Assembly: GCA_029891345.1 (NCBI GenBank)
Contig: CM057000.1
Coordinates: forward strand, 134,567,663-134,631,662
DNA from: Dryococelus australis
Lineage: Eukaryota > Arthropoda > Insecta > Phasmatodea > Phasmatidae
Length of the DNA: 64,000 nt
Direction of reading: 5' to 3'
Shown: positions 39,318 through 51,596 of the stretch, piece after piece
Numbering within the stretch: position 1 is the stretch's first letter
How the letters are laid out: every line of letters begins with the position of its first letter
Translations under genes and position numbers: made by a program
The notes under the pieces: generated by a model
What the model was told of the DNA's origin: nothing
Databases searched by the model: none
Seen by the model: only the letters and a program-made list of their open reading frames with translations

Positions 39318-39668
39318 CTGAACATGGCCCTATATATAGACATACATTTATAGTCTATGTTAGTATGTTACATTAGTTTTACATTACTACATTACAGCAC
39401 TATGTTACATTATATTAGTATGTTGCAATACATTAGGTTATGTTAGTATGTTACAATAAGTAATGTTAGTACATTAGAATATGTTATGTTGCTATATTAC
39501 AATATGTTATGTTAGTATGCTATATTACAATAAGTTACATTAGAACAATATATTATGTTAAAATATGTTACATTGGTACATTATAGTATGTAATGATATG
39601 TTATACTGTCTATTTGTGTACAAATGAAGTTTATATAAGAAAATGTGCATCTGCTGGTAACTGTAAAT
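39318..39668. promoter_or_regulatory. Divergent spacer between the two Polinton gene blocks, rich in ATGTTA repeats
   Basis: Both gene blocks point away from this interval. It consists of loosely repeated 'tatgttagtatgttacaata' units (about 39,355-39,600) and is very AT-rich. Position suggests a bidirectional promoter; that role is inferred from layout only. Confidence 0.5.
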
Positions 39669-40314
39669 ATGAAAGAAAACTCTATTGAACAAAAAAATGA
39701 CATTCTTTTACCATCAAATATACATTGCATAATAACTGGTCCTTCTTGATGCGGAACAAACCTGTGTTATTTTGTCACTGTTAGAACATCCAATTGGACT
39801 TAAATTCGAAAACATGTATGTGTTTTCTAAAACAACACATCTAGAGAAATATCAACAATTAGGAACCATTTTGTGGTCAATTGAAGGAATTCGATATTTC
39901 CCTTTTACAAATAAAGAAGTATAGTGCCTCCAAATGAAGTATTACCCAATTTCATATTTATTTGGGACATTTCATGTGAACCACAGGGTGAAATACAGAA
40001 ATATTTCAGTTCTTGTTGACATTCCAACATTGAATGTTATTATCTATCACAAAGTTATGGATGTATAACAAAACATAATTTGTGTGGCAATGCAAATATG
40101 GCAATAGTGTTTAAAATGGACAATATGAATCTGCAACATATTTACAATGACCATGTTTTAGGCGAGATGACATTTACAAAGTTTGAAAATATGTGTTTTT
40201 ACTGCTGGAAAGACAAGCGCGGTTTTTTGTTGATTATACCAACATTTCCCTTTTTATAAAGGCAGATATATGTCTGGTTTTGACAGTTTTTTACTTCCAG
40301 GCGAAGAACATTGA
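39669..40314 (+). pseudogene. A32/FtsK-type genome-packaging ATPase, degenerate
   Basis: Starting at ATG 39,669, the reading gives DILLPSNIHCIITGPS, a TGA, then CGTN. This is the P-loop of the family (GPS.CGKTN) with a stop in the glycine-like position and the lysine codon absent. Frameshifts follow. Later come PPNEVLP, FIFIWDISCE (Walker B region), YFSSC, NIECYYLSQSY, ANMAIVFKMDNMNLQHIYND, FENMCFYCWKDKRGFL and GRYMSGFDSFLLPGEE before a natural TGA at 40,312. Length fits the family at about 215-220 codons. It would have pumped DNA into capsids. It is the first gene of the plus-strand block. Confidence 0.8.
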
Positions 40315-40421
40315 GTATTTCAAAGTTTGGACATAACTGCATAAAACATAATCATTACAACAGCTGTTTAACCACAAATTGCCATGGAAATTGTGATTTG
40401 AACAGACATATATGATGTAAT

Positions 40422-41388
40422 ATGGGTATGACTGTGAAAGATAGCGATGCGGTAAATAAACGTTTAGTGGAAGAATTAAACACTAGTATGCTGGACATAT
40501 TTAAATCTTAATCAAATGATATTCAAGAGAAATTAATCACGTTAGTGGACTTCAATGATAATATTTATAAAACACGAGTGTAATTGGAAACATTAAACCA
40601 ATATTAGCAATGATTTGCAGAGTAATGAATTTAGAATAGAAGTACAATTAAAAGGATTTAGTAAGGACTCTAAGGATATGAAATAGTTTTTACAACACTA
40701 CTTGCAGAAATGCAAGACAATTAAAGAGTTGCAATCAATGAAGTGGTAAATGCTACTATTACAAAACAATTTGAAATACAAATGGAACAAATAATGCAAA
40801 ATATAAGAGATGAATTGATTTGAGAAAACAAAATAATGATTTGGAAACATGAATAAATTATTTTATTAATGATATGAAAAATAAACTTTAACAAAAATAG
40901 ATGTTTATAGTAAAGTCGATAAACTTGAAAAAGTTCAAACTATTCGATCCACTGCATCAGTTAAAAAAGTAATGACTTACATCAATTACAAAAATATTGA
41001 ATTTAATGCAACGTAATCAAAAGATGTCGGCCTCTGCTTAGTAATTATATAATGTTATATGTGTTGTGAAGGAAAAATATTTACAAGTCAAACACGGCAT
41101 TATGGAAGGGGATGTTTTAAATGAATAAATATTATAATCTGTTATGAGTAGAATGGATACACTGCATTCCATGTTGAATAAACCTAATGCAACCATTTTG
41201 GAAATAAAATTGGAAGAACCTTTAACAAAAAAAAAGCATACTCTTTCTCATTTAACACGATGATATTTATCTTTACAACATTCTTCACTTCTTGCGACAT
41301 TTGGTGTTTATCGACATGAGAAAGTCTGGTTCCTGGGAGATTCAGTAATTATGTTTTTGCCTGATAATAAAATTAAAATAAGCCAATA
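40422..41388 (+). pseudogene. Coiled-coil Polinton protein of unknown function, degenerate
   Basis: It begins MGMTVKDSDAVNKRLVEELN and LNTSMLDIFKS, followed by IQEKLITLVDFNDNIYKTR, then lysine/glutamate/asparagine-rich helical stretches with stops about every 20-60 codons. Near the end FGVYRHEKVWFLGDSVIMF resembles the conserved 'FGI....GK..LGDK.I.I' box of a coiled-coil protein family that in insect Polinton-like elements lies between the ATPase and the integrase. The family's usual end ('GTPGLWELI'-like) is missing, cut at about 41,390 where integrase sequence takes over. Function unknown to me. Confidence 0.6.
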
Positions 41389-41391
41389 AGC

Positions 41392-42096
41392 CATTGGGCA
41401 TACCTTGAAAAACAAAACTGGGAATCAGGTTACATATGAAATGAAGATCTTTTCTAATGAGAGAAAGCCTATTTCGCTCCAAACCGACAGAGGAACCAAA
41501 TTTTTTCTGTACTATTCGATAAACTAATAACTGAATATGGAATTAATTATTATGCAACATATTCAGAACTTAAAGCCAGTATCATGGAACATTACAACAA
41601 ATTTATTAAGCATATAATATATGAACATTTCACATCGAGGGGGACTTACAAATGGTTTGATGTTTTGCCCAAAATCGTTAAATTTTATAATTCCAGATAT
41701 CATAGAACTATTAAGATGCCTGCCAAAGAAGTTACAGATAATAGTTTCATGAGAACTATATATAATAATGTTAAAGTCATCGATGAAAGAAAACCAAAGT
41801 TCAAAGTTGGGGAATTTATATTTATCTCGAAGCAGAAAGGAATCTTTAAGAAAACATTTATGGTGAATTGGTCTTTCGGAATATTAAAAATTATTTCAAT
41901 TAGAGAAACACACCCCAGAGTGCATTACCTAGAAACCTATGATGGAGAACCAATAAAAGATGGATTTTACAAGCATGAACTGCAAAAAGCCAGTTCTCCA
42001 AATGAATATTTGGCTAAAAAATCATTAAAAGGAAGAAAGACAAGTCCTTGGTTCAATGAAGCGGTTTCTCGAAAGCACACGAATTGTGTGTTATGA
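41392..42096 (+). pseudogene. Retroviral-type (F54H12.3-like) integrase, N-terminally truncated
   Basis: The reading starts inside the catalytic core (TLKNKTGNQVTYEM), passes LQTDRGTKFF with the second catalytic Asp, then breaks by frameshift. It resumes in an open frame of 170 codons (41,584-42,096) from the helix with the catalytic Glu (SIMEHYNKFIK). That frame holds YKWFDVLPKIVKFYN, SRYHRTIKM, and the C-terminal DNA-binding module KPKFKVGEFIFISK plus FYKHELQKA. The zinc-binding N-terminus and the first catalytic Asp are missing, deleted at the joint with the preceding gene near 41,390. In the family a chromodomain follows the ELQK box; here only about 30 divergent residues follow. It would have inserted the element and made the 6-bp duplication. 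Confidence 0.85.
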
Positions 42097-44859
42097 ATCA
42101 ATATCTTAAAAGATGGTAATTCAGTGTTTGTATAAATTCTGATACTAAATAACAGATTTTTAAATAATATTTGATATACTTTTCATTTAATAAACCTTTA
42201 GCGGGGTATTGGATGTACAATTTATTGAGTATTCAATACCCTTTTTGATTGGAGTATCGTTTCCTTGGATAAGCGTTTGAGTGATAATCCAGTGTGATTA
42301 AATCCTTATAATAGTGACATCATTCACATTTAGGTGATAATCTGTTACACTGATATGCAATTCCATTGGTAACTGTGCTAGAATCGTTTAATTGGAAATT
42401 TGTATGTAGGTGTTAATTTGATGTGTTTGGTAAGTATTGTAATTCATCATGTTGGGTGTTAAATATTTGTGTTTCATTTGTTATTCATTTGTAAATTTGT
42501 ATCTCGTGTTCTTTAATTGCTTTTAATGTTACATTTCTAGGCAATGGGTTAGACTTTTGTGGAATTTTATAGCTTGAATACATTTAGGACATGATTTGTT
42601 TAATTTGTTGCTGTAATTTCCTGGAATAGAACAATTTTGTTGCAGAATTTTTTTCAACTGAAAGGAATTTGGGACACGATTCCATTTTAATGTTATCTAG
42701 AATATATTTATAACATTATATATATTTCTTGGAATTTGGATCATATTTCCTGGAATTTGTTTCTTGGAATAGATTTCTATGATATTTTGTGTTTTTTTTA
42801 TTTAATTGTAATGTAACTGATCATTTTTGCTTCATTAATGTTAAAGTGATGGTTAGTTTATCAGAATACATTTCTGGGTTTCATAATTGATTTGTTAGGT
42901 TATATTCCTTTGCTTGTAATGATACAGTTCTTGGAAATTGGTTAGTTTTAAGAGAGCAAAATAGTATTCCCTATTCTAAAATTTTTTAATACGAAAATCG
43001 TTATTAATTTTTTCTATGTGAAAATTTCATAAAAAAAATTGTACAATGTAAACAATTTTTACAGTGTAAAATCCATAAATGTTTTTGATGGTGTAAACGA
43101 TTTTCATGGTGTACACTACTTTGATGGTGCAAGATTCAAAAAAATTTTAAAAGTGCATTTAATATGTCAAGTTTTTTGCTACTAAACAATGTTTTCAAAA
43201 CTGGGTTTAGAGTTCAATTCAATATCGCAAATACAGCTCGCTTGCTCCAAACATGTAGCTGGGAAATACGGGATAGGAGTGCCAGGTCAAGGAAAATCAT
43301 AGTGTAAAGTGGAGGCGAGCTACAGTCAGAGCAATGTGTGTCGCAGAGAGAAGTTAACGGACTGGCGTGGTGGCCGTAGGGGAAGTTTTTCCACTGTTGC
43401 GCATGCGTGCAGGCGACCACTAGGCTCTGCACGTGAAGGGGTTGTTGTTGGGCATGTCAGGGGAAGGGGAGCAGGTTTCGATAGCGGCACTTTTCTTAAA
43501 CATTCTCTCGTTCTCTCACTCGCTCAGCGTCGTGCACATCTGCTACCCGCGTGCCACCCAAAGTCTTTTACGTTGCTCTATCTCTGCGCAGGTTATCCTT
43601 ATCGCCTCTAGAGACCTAAGTTTCGCTCGCTCCCCGGACACACTCAATTCTCGGCTATCCATTACATGGCTCTGTAGACAAGACTTTAGAAAGCCTCATC
43701 CCACGTATATTTTGTAAAAACATGTCGTGATGTTGAAAAATACGCGAGCATGCTGCTTTTAAACACACAAATGATATGTTTAAAATAAATTTGGAATTAA
43801 TTATTACTTAATATAGAATATTAAACTTCAACAAGATTATATTATATTTTCCTATAAGATAGTAGAGTCGAAATTATAGGATGGGAAAACTGCACGTGAA
43901 ATATGTATTTTTTTCTGCTAAACAAATAAATATTATAAAACCATATTGAGAGTAAAACAACTTTTCGAAAAAGTTTGTTTCACGTGCATTTTTTAATGTT
44001 TGAAAATTAAAGTTTAACTTGAGTATTTGCTTACATCATAATAGTAAAAACTTAAATAAAGATGCTTGTTTATCATTACTTAAAAGAATTATATCTTATA
44101 GTTTTGTTGGTATGAAAATTAATCATTGATTAGTTTAAAGTTTAAATAAATTTGCTAGAATATGGGAATAAAGTTTAAAATGTCTTGTAAGTTTACTGGA
44201 TTACAATACAAAGTTTTTGTATGAATGTTAAATATTTGGGATTATATTGTGGGGATTATAATATCAGGTTACATGTAGCTTCAGGGATATAAAGTTTCAT
44301 CGGCGGAACTTTGGTATGAAAATTTATTTCGCTGGGTATGCACCAGGCTCTTGCCTTCCGAAATATAGGAGGAATTATCAGTCTCCAAGTCAAAGTAACA
44401 GTTTGCGGGCTAGAGGAGAGAGGGGAAATAGCCCAGGTCAGTTCAAAATGTACTGCTTCCTCCCTAGGGAAACCGTCACTTTGGTCTTGAAGCAAGCCTC
44501 CGTTTATAGCCGAGGCAGTGATCTGGGGGTGAAGGGCCGGGCCTCCGTGGATCGGCCAGTTTCTAAATATCTGAAAAATGCGTTCTTGGCCACTCTAAAG
44601 GGAGGTAGTGCATGGATTTGAATCGATAGTGCCCTCTGTGGACAGGGACAGTCAACCAAAAAAAAAAACTATTTCTGACCTTGGGGATGGTGGGTTTTGC
44701 AAGCACTGTGTTGGAAGGGACAGTTCGTTGGTGGTGTGGGTGGAGGGGGCATTTGCCGCTAAACAGGTTCTTGCAGTGTTAAATCGATATCAGGGTGTGT
44801 GGCCTGGAGCTTTGGAAACAAAAAAAAAACTAACTCTGGGGTTGAGGGTTGGGAGGAAT
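42097..44859. other. Right inner non-coding stretch of the Polinton
   Basis: From 42,100 to 43,200 it is T-rich with repeated 'ttcctggaat' words (42,560-42,780). From about 43,290 to 43,700 it is suddenly GC- and CpG-richer, unlike its surroundings. From 43,740 to 44,280 it is AT-rich. From 44,300 it merges with arm-proximal DNA. No protein motif was recognised. The GC-rich block may be a separate insertion. Confidence 0.5.
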
Positions 44860-46908
44860 GGTCTGGGTTCTTGACCTCAGGGCACATCGCTCTGGCGAGG
44901 GGTGGAGGGTAGGGGGTGGCTAAAGGGCAAGTGGGCCGAAGTGAAGCCCTCTAGCCAGTTGTCGCCATCTTGAATCAGTGCCGAAAAATTGACAATCAGG
45001 GCAGATGGGTGAATAAACTCAGGGCACGTCGCTCTGGCAACAGGCATATGTGGGTGGTTGGGGGTGGGAGGTGTGGGTACATGGAGGTCGGGGACAATGT
45101 GGCCGTATCTAGCCAGTCATCGCATTTCTTGTTACATTGCCGAAAAGAATTACAACCGAGGGCAGAGGAATGAGTAACCTCAAGGACAGAGTGGCATGCT
45201 CTGACGAGGGGTGGGGGAGGTCAGGAGCCATCTGTAGCCCTGTATCCAGTCGCGCCATTAACAGTTGCTCATAGAAGCTTGGACTAGATGGATGTATACT
45301 TCAACAGCTCGTTCATATACACCAGGCTTGAGTGTGTGATAGCTGCGCTTCTCGTTAAGCAATATTATATGCTCCTATGCTCCGGGGTTCAGATCTCGTT
45401 CACAGTCTTCGTAAACTATAGTGTGAATTAATTTTTTCATAAGTCTTTAATCTGTCATGCGATAGTGCGTTTAATGTGTAAACCCCCTTTCTGTGTTCGG
45501 TCGACGAAACTTCGTAGCATTTTTCAAATCGAGTTTTTATTATCAAATTCAGTGTATTTCACATACTGGACAGAAAGAGTAGAAGTACGTCCTTTAATTT
45601 CAAATAAGATACTTTTATAAATTCATGTACTTGTAGGACGAATAGTGTAATGAAGTGGTTAATAGTAACATGGTAAGGAAATAGGTTCTGTCAGTCATAA
45701 ATTTAAATTCACTTCCCTTTAAGATGCCAGCCGCGCTCCACGTAACAGCTTATAAGCAGGCGCACATTATACTATCCACTCATTCATTGACTGACCTCTG
45801 AGGTGGACAGATGTGTTTTCGGGTAGCTCTTGGTGCGATTTCAGTGCGTTATTTTTTTAAATTTATTTGGAAACCTTCGTTTTGTTTGAAATTTCCGAGT
45901 TTTTCACCTCAGTCTGTAATGAATCAGTGCTTCACTGAGCTTGCAACAGGACAGATGTGTTTTGGAAGAGGTGCAATTTTATTATGCGTATTAATCAATT
46001 AATTTCTTTTTACATGTGGATTATGTTTCTAAAGTTGCTTCTCACCAGTTTTACAGGCAGACGGACATGAAAGTTATGTGCGAGAGGTATCAAGTAGTGT
46101 CATATATCTTTTTACTGTGTTTGTTTAATATATAGGGACTTTTTTTATTCATTGTAGATCGTTAATTCTATACTGCACACTCACGTAATTGTCATATTCA
46201 TGTAATTGTGTTTGTTCGTTATACTTCTCTTGTGTAAAATTATATTGCTAGCATACAACTTGGGGTAGACTAATTCATCTCTTTACATTTAATTGATTTT
46301 AATTATGTAATAATTTCATATTGGACACTCACGTATTTGCACTTGTTTAGCATATGTCGACACCAGATGTTACTCACATAGTCGTTTCGAATTTGCGATT
46401 CGATGAATGTAATTTATTCATACGTAGAACACACTGAAATTCTCTAGCGTTTAATTGGAATCAGAAACAGTCGTTGTCTATTTAATCGTTTGTCATTACT
46501 AACACGTAAATCCTATCGTTTAAAGTCACCTATCTACCAACACTGTCTACGGGACACAAAATTTACACTTAGACCACTATTGCACAAAACGATATATATA
46601 TATACACACACCCTGTCTCCAACACGCCTCACCTCATCGAGTCCGAAGGTCCAAGGGTGTGGACGTAGCAGAGCTCCCCACAAAAGGAAAGCAAGAAAGC
46701 AGTACAAGTATACACAAAAAAAAAATGATCTGATAAAAATGAACCCTTTCAATACATTTGACCCTTTTAATAAAGTAACCCCTTTCAATAAATTTATCCC
46801 TTTAAATTTTTGATCTGTTTAAGATCGTATTAAGGATTAACCCTTTCAATAAAATCGATAATCCATCAATTAATCCTAGGTGGTTTAGGACCGGCACGCC
46901 CCACTACT
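44860..46908 (-). repeat. Right terminal inverted arm of the Polinton
   Basis: This is the partner of the left arm, in inverted orientation. Near the inner end it holds loosely repeated G-rich blocks of the form 'cagggcac.tcgctctggc' (about 44,880, 45,020 and 45,180). Near the outer end are T-rich/CCC-rich 18-bp-period repeats (46,740-46,810). The terminal bases ACTACT are at 46,903-46,908. The inner limit is approximate. Confidence 0.85.
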
Positions 46909-46914
46909 GGCTCA
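46909..46914. other. Right 6-bp target-site duplication of the Polinton (GGCTCA)
   Basis: Partner of the GACGCA at the left tip. The MITE continues directly after it with TGTCACTCAGTGCGCCCGT, as in intact family copies. Confidence 0.75.
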
Positions 46915-47003
46915 TGTCACTCAGTGCGCCCGTCAAAATGTATGCAAGTAGCAGTAGTGACATTTTTCTAAGATTGGTATAGAAAGTCCTCACTTTACCG
47001 TGA
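46915..47003 (+). mobile_element. MITE A, right half, split by the Polinton
   Basis: It continues the left half with TGTCACTCAGTGCGCCCGT and ends in the terminal inverted repeat 'gtcctcactttaccgtga', after which the last bases are altered. Confidence 0.9.
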
Positions 47004-47023
47004 CCTCCGACACAGTACCTCTA

Positions 47024-47241
47024 TAGGCTGTTCACAGTGAAGTGAGCATTTTTGAAAGTCCTCTCTTTTTGAATTATTTTAGATATAGACCCCAACTTCC
47101 GAGTGCAGTGAAATATATACTCTGTTTATTACTTACATGGCAATATTTATGTAAAAAAAAATCTGGTTAAAGAATGCGAAATCGTTGAGAGGAAAAAGTA
47201 AGCAGGGACTCGAGAGTGATCACTTTACCGTGAACAGCCTA
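47024..47241. mobile_element. MITE B copy
   Basis: TAGGCTGTTCACAGTGAAGT opens and 'actttaccgtgaacagccta' closes it. It stands 20 bp from the right half of the Polinton-split MITE A. Confidence 0.88.
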
Positions 47242-47723
47242 TAACCAGTAACCGGTCCCTCGCACGAATGCAATATTTGCGCATGAGGAAGGGGTCGGAT
47301 ATTTGTGAATGTTTAATTGGGCACGGCCCGCGAGGCATAGCCCAATCAGCACGCGCGCAAGGCTGAGCACGACACGACCGCGACGGTAATTCGGGTATTC
47401 GGGTGGGATCGACGCCTACACGTCGAACAGCGTTGTTTCCAGTGGTTAATCTCCCAGCGGGGTGCCCGCAAAGCGACCGGACGACCTGAGCGCAGATAAC
47501 CACTACATTACATTACATTGCACTACGGTACGGCAGGGTCGTGTTAGCGTGTGAGCCACCTGCGACCTCTGTGCTCTGGCACGTTTTGTCTCTCATTCCG
47601 ATGCGGTAGCTCAAATCCAAGGCAGTTTTTCCTTCGCTGAAGCTCCCCACGCCCACCCCCACCCAGGCAGGACCGTTCTTGGGTGCCGCATCTGACACAA
47701 TATTAATAAATACGTGTGCCCTG

Positions 47724-48113
47724 TTAAGGCTAGGTTTCACCATGCATGGGCGTATAGGGAATCGAAGGATAAATTCGGTCAAAGATCTCTCAGTCGTTTT
47801 TTTCTTGTGGTAGTATCTTCAATTAAAGATTTTTTGTTAGAGATTTGTAAAACTTCCAAATTTTAATTTTTTTTTTTAATTTCAAATGTACGTTTTCATT
47901 ATTTATGATATTGTGACATTTTATAAATTATTAAGAAGTGCATTCATAATTTAAAAATAAATATTTGATAGGCCTACAAATGTAGATGCATTTCATCTTA
48001 AACAAAAAAAAAAATCCTTAGTTGAAAATACTATAAAAAACGACAGAGAGATCTTAGTCCGAATTTAGTCTTTGATTCCCTATACGCCCATGCATGGTGA
48101 AGCCTGGTCTTAA
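47724..48113. mobile_element. TTAA-flanked foldback element G with about 70-bp inverted repeats
   Basis: TTAAGGCTAGGTTTCACCAT opens and ATGGTGAAGCCTGGTCTTAA closes it. The inverted match continues inward through 'catgcatgggcgtataggga' and 'aaagatctctcagtcg' with few mismatches. Total 390 bp, no coding. Confidence 0.85.
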
Positions 48114-48161
48114 TACTTTGAGGACTATACCCGAGTGGAGATCGGGCAAAATTTGTTCGAT

Positions 48162-48162
<1 letters not shown>

Positions 48163-48201
<39 letters not shown>
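48163..48201. repeat. (CT)n microsatellite
   Basis: About 18 CT units followed by a 12-base A-run. Confidence 0.97.
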
Positions 48202-48204
<3 letters not shown>

Positions 48205-48663
48205 AAAAAAAAAACCGGATGTACTTATATCAATTCCCTATTTTAAATAGGAACTAACGCAACATCAACAACGATATTCATAAATAAACGACAAATTTTT
48301 ATATAGTTACTGAAATGAACACAATGATACGTACATCCTGTTACATACGAAAGATCATTTGGTTGGAAAACGGTAGACCTGGCACTCCATTGGTTCACGG
48401 CCGGATAATACGGAAATACTCGTGTCCTTTTGACTGGAAGAATGGCGTTAAGTGACGACAGGGACCAATATAACATGGCATCCCTGCAGCTCTGAATATA
48501 GGTAACTACCGTCTAGCATGATTTTAATACTGATAAAAGTGTGTCGAACTCGAAGTGTTAATTTGTTAGTTATAGTGTGTGAAATGTTATATAAGGTGAA
48601 AGTAGTCATCTAAGCCCAACTACAAAGATTCAGATGGTTTAGGTTACTGCGGCATAATCTAAC

Positions 48664-49222
48664 TTAAGCTGGAGTAACAACAATGCGTTTCATCCGTCAT
48701 TCGCCCGTCCGTCAGTCGGTCACGTGATCATCAACCAATCACAGGGCCACTTATTTTTCTATCATTCAATCCGTCAAATATATCTCAAGCTTTAACTTTC
48801 GATGGTCCGACGGATGATCCACCGCCTTGTAATATCGTTCCTTGAACATGGCTGCCGGAAAAACAGTCATTTGTTTTTGTCTGAATATTTTTCTCTTTAA
48901 ATACACAAGGCAGTGAAGTTGTTTACTTTTTTACGTTTCACCTTTGAGTTGAACTGGAGATGACTTGTAGATTTTCAGAGGAATTACTGATAAATTATGT
49001 TAGGGAAAAATAATATATTTATGACATCCATTTAAAACATCCCTCTCTGCGCGAGAAACTTCTTGTTGTTGGGTGGTAACACTGAACATTTTCGGCCACA
49101 CGGATCGACGGATGAAGGACTGTTGTGAGTCGCTTTCAATTGACGGACGAAAAAACTGACGGAAGGCTGACTGACGGACGTGTGACTGACGGAAGCGACG
49201 GATGGTTGTGAACCAAGCTTTA
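48664..49222. mobile_element. Foldback element E, copy 1
   Basis: Its ends are rich in 'catccgtc/gacggatg' words. It shares 'ttgtgagtcgctttcaattg' with copy 2 in reverse orientation and has 'gatggttgtgaaccaagctt' at its right end. Confidence 0.7.
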
Positions 49223-49670
49223 ACCTAACCTAGCCTAACAAAACGTAACCAAACCTAACCTTCTGTAAAAAAAAAATATGGGAAATTTTTAACCACAGCA
49301 TATTCTTGCTTACAGAGTGTTTACTGTTGCCGCCACAGTTAACGATAGGCATGCAGATATAAATATTAATCCATGTGCAGTGTTGTTTGGTAGAAAAAAA
49401 AGTTCGTATGGAGGAAGGCGATAAGTTGTTTTTGGTTATAAAATCAAATAGTTTGAAACCCTTAACTATGAGAACAATATATCAAATAACATTTGTTGCA
49501 TAAAGCTTCAGATATTTTTTGATGGAAATCAAAATATATTTGTTAAAGGAAAAGAAATAATTTTAAATATTTAGCATTTGTATGGTTCTAAGTTATATAA
49601 TTAACAAAAAAATCAATGTATTTAAACATGTTTATTTATAAAATGTTTTATCGGTGAAATGATAGGCACA

Positions 49671-51596
49671 TATAGTCCATTCCCCATTGGAAGAAACTTT
49701 CTCGGAGCCCTGCTAAATATCTACTTGCAGGCCCGTTTCGTATCCTTCCGCCAAATATAAACAAACATTGCCATGTGACTGTCATGTAGCATACGTCAAT
49801 ATTTATGTTTACATTCAATTGTGTGTGTACATATGTTCGTATACTTTCGCTACACCTGAACATAAACATTGAAATTTAACTTCTACTTTCATACCTGTCA
49901 AATTTGTTGTTTACTGTTTACAGCTTTTCAAAGAATTTTGTCATATTCCAAAAACAATTATTTATGAATATTCACAGCCTAGGCCTCTAACATTATTTAC
50001 GTCAGCTTAATCACGTTTTAAAAATGCCTGAATTGAAGACAGTTCTTACGGTTATTTAAAATTAACATATTTGTTTTCCACTACATAGCTCAATACATGT
50101 AATGCACGTTAGTATTTTGCCGCGACTGTGTTAAACAACTGCGAGGTAAAGGGCTTTACTAATTGTAATTATCCTTTTGGTTTTTATATGTGTTGGTTCA
50201 TTTCTCTAAAAGGACGGCCTCAGTTGGAATAAATTTAAAACGAAGGAACAACCAGTCAAACGAAAAAGCGACATTAAATTCAAGCACGCAACTCGCATTT
50301 CTCCTTTTTGCCATACAAACTTTAATAGATAGCGGTGAACATGCACACAAATAAGCCTACCATAACTTTAATTCCGCTCATATTTCTATGTATTGTTACT
50401 TACTGTTTATTAGGTTTATCGAGATTTTTCGGGCTGGGCTCAGTATTTTTCTTCTGGGATTGTGGCAAATTACGTTACACGACTGTGTTTCAAACCCCCT
50501 AGGGCAAAGGTACAACGTTGTGGTAAAGAAACAGACGTGGATGTAAATAAATAACTTCGTCATAAAAACAGTTCACATTTAAAACGTATAATTAGTGCTA
50601 ATCAATTATTTGAAATCACGCACACACACAGGGCCAGTGTATCGACCACAATGTACAAAGGCAGGCCATTTCACAGACGCAATGATTAACGAAACACACG
50701 TCACAGTATATTTATCACTGCCGTGGAAACACAGATTTATCACAACATCGTAACTTGTCTAGGCAGGTTTAAAAAACACGTCTACAAACGTGATGACTTA
50801 ATTTGAAATATTTTTCGGAGTAAGAACAATTTACGTTCATTTGACAAAAAGCAACACGCCATGTCATGGCTTGCCACGCCTGCCAACTTCACTAGGTAAC
50901 TGCCCCGCCATCATATATAAATCTATTAAAATAATTAATTATACATTAAAATCTCTTTTCAGTTATAAATTACAAAATTAAAAAAATCATTATTTTGCTG
51001 TAATAAGTATGAAATATACTACAATTGAAACCATGTATAAAGGTTCCTGTTTACTAGCGAAGTGAAATTTCCCGAGTGTGAAAGAGACGAAGAAAGAGAA
51101 AGAGAGCGACAAGCCTCGCCCAGCAGACAGTTGTTTACAGTTGCTTTCTCGCTCGATAAAGCAACACCGTACCATTACGGCCTACTCACGATATTTTCCG
51201 CTGTTATTTTAAACTGTAAAAATGAGATATGTTGCTATCGGGGCTACTTGAATATTTAAATACTTCGATAGGCACCGTTTAATTTACAAATAGTATACTA
51301 AAAAACGAGGTTAAAATAATATTTTAACTGTGAACTATTTCTTACCGGTCGTTGCGAATACGTCGCTACACTCTATGTTGTTAATTCATATTTAAAAAAG
51401 AAATGAATATTACAAGTTATAGAGGATATTAAGGTAAAGATCCATTTATTCAATAATACGGTACTCTAAAGTTAACCACAGTATTATATATTTGTGGAAT
51501 ACAGGTTATTGAAAAAAAAAAGGTGACATGTTATGCCTATAGTGTTTTTTCAAATGATGATTTTCATAAGTCACTTCCAATCGGGAATGGACTATA
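49671..51596. mobile_element. Candidate 1.9-kb element with 23-bp inverted ends
   Basis: The first 23 bases (TATAGTCCATTCCCC, then ATTGGAAG) and the last 23 are inverted repeats with one mismatch. The extreme bases are like element C, and the first 100 bp ('ccctgctaaatatctacttg', 'cgtatccttccgcca') are like MITE A. TA stands on both sides. No transposase frame is visible; the interior is AT-rich. Confidence 0.6.

Noticed and set aside
42097-44859. Polymerase or chromodomain remnant downstream of the integrase
   Set aside because: I read both strands for polymerase and chromodomain boxes and found none; a profile search could still reveal something.
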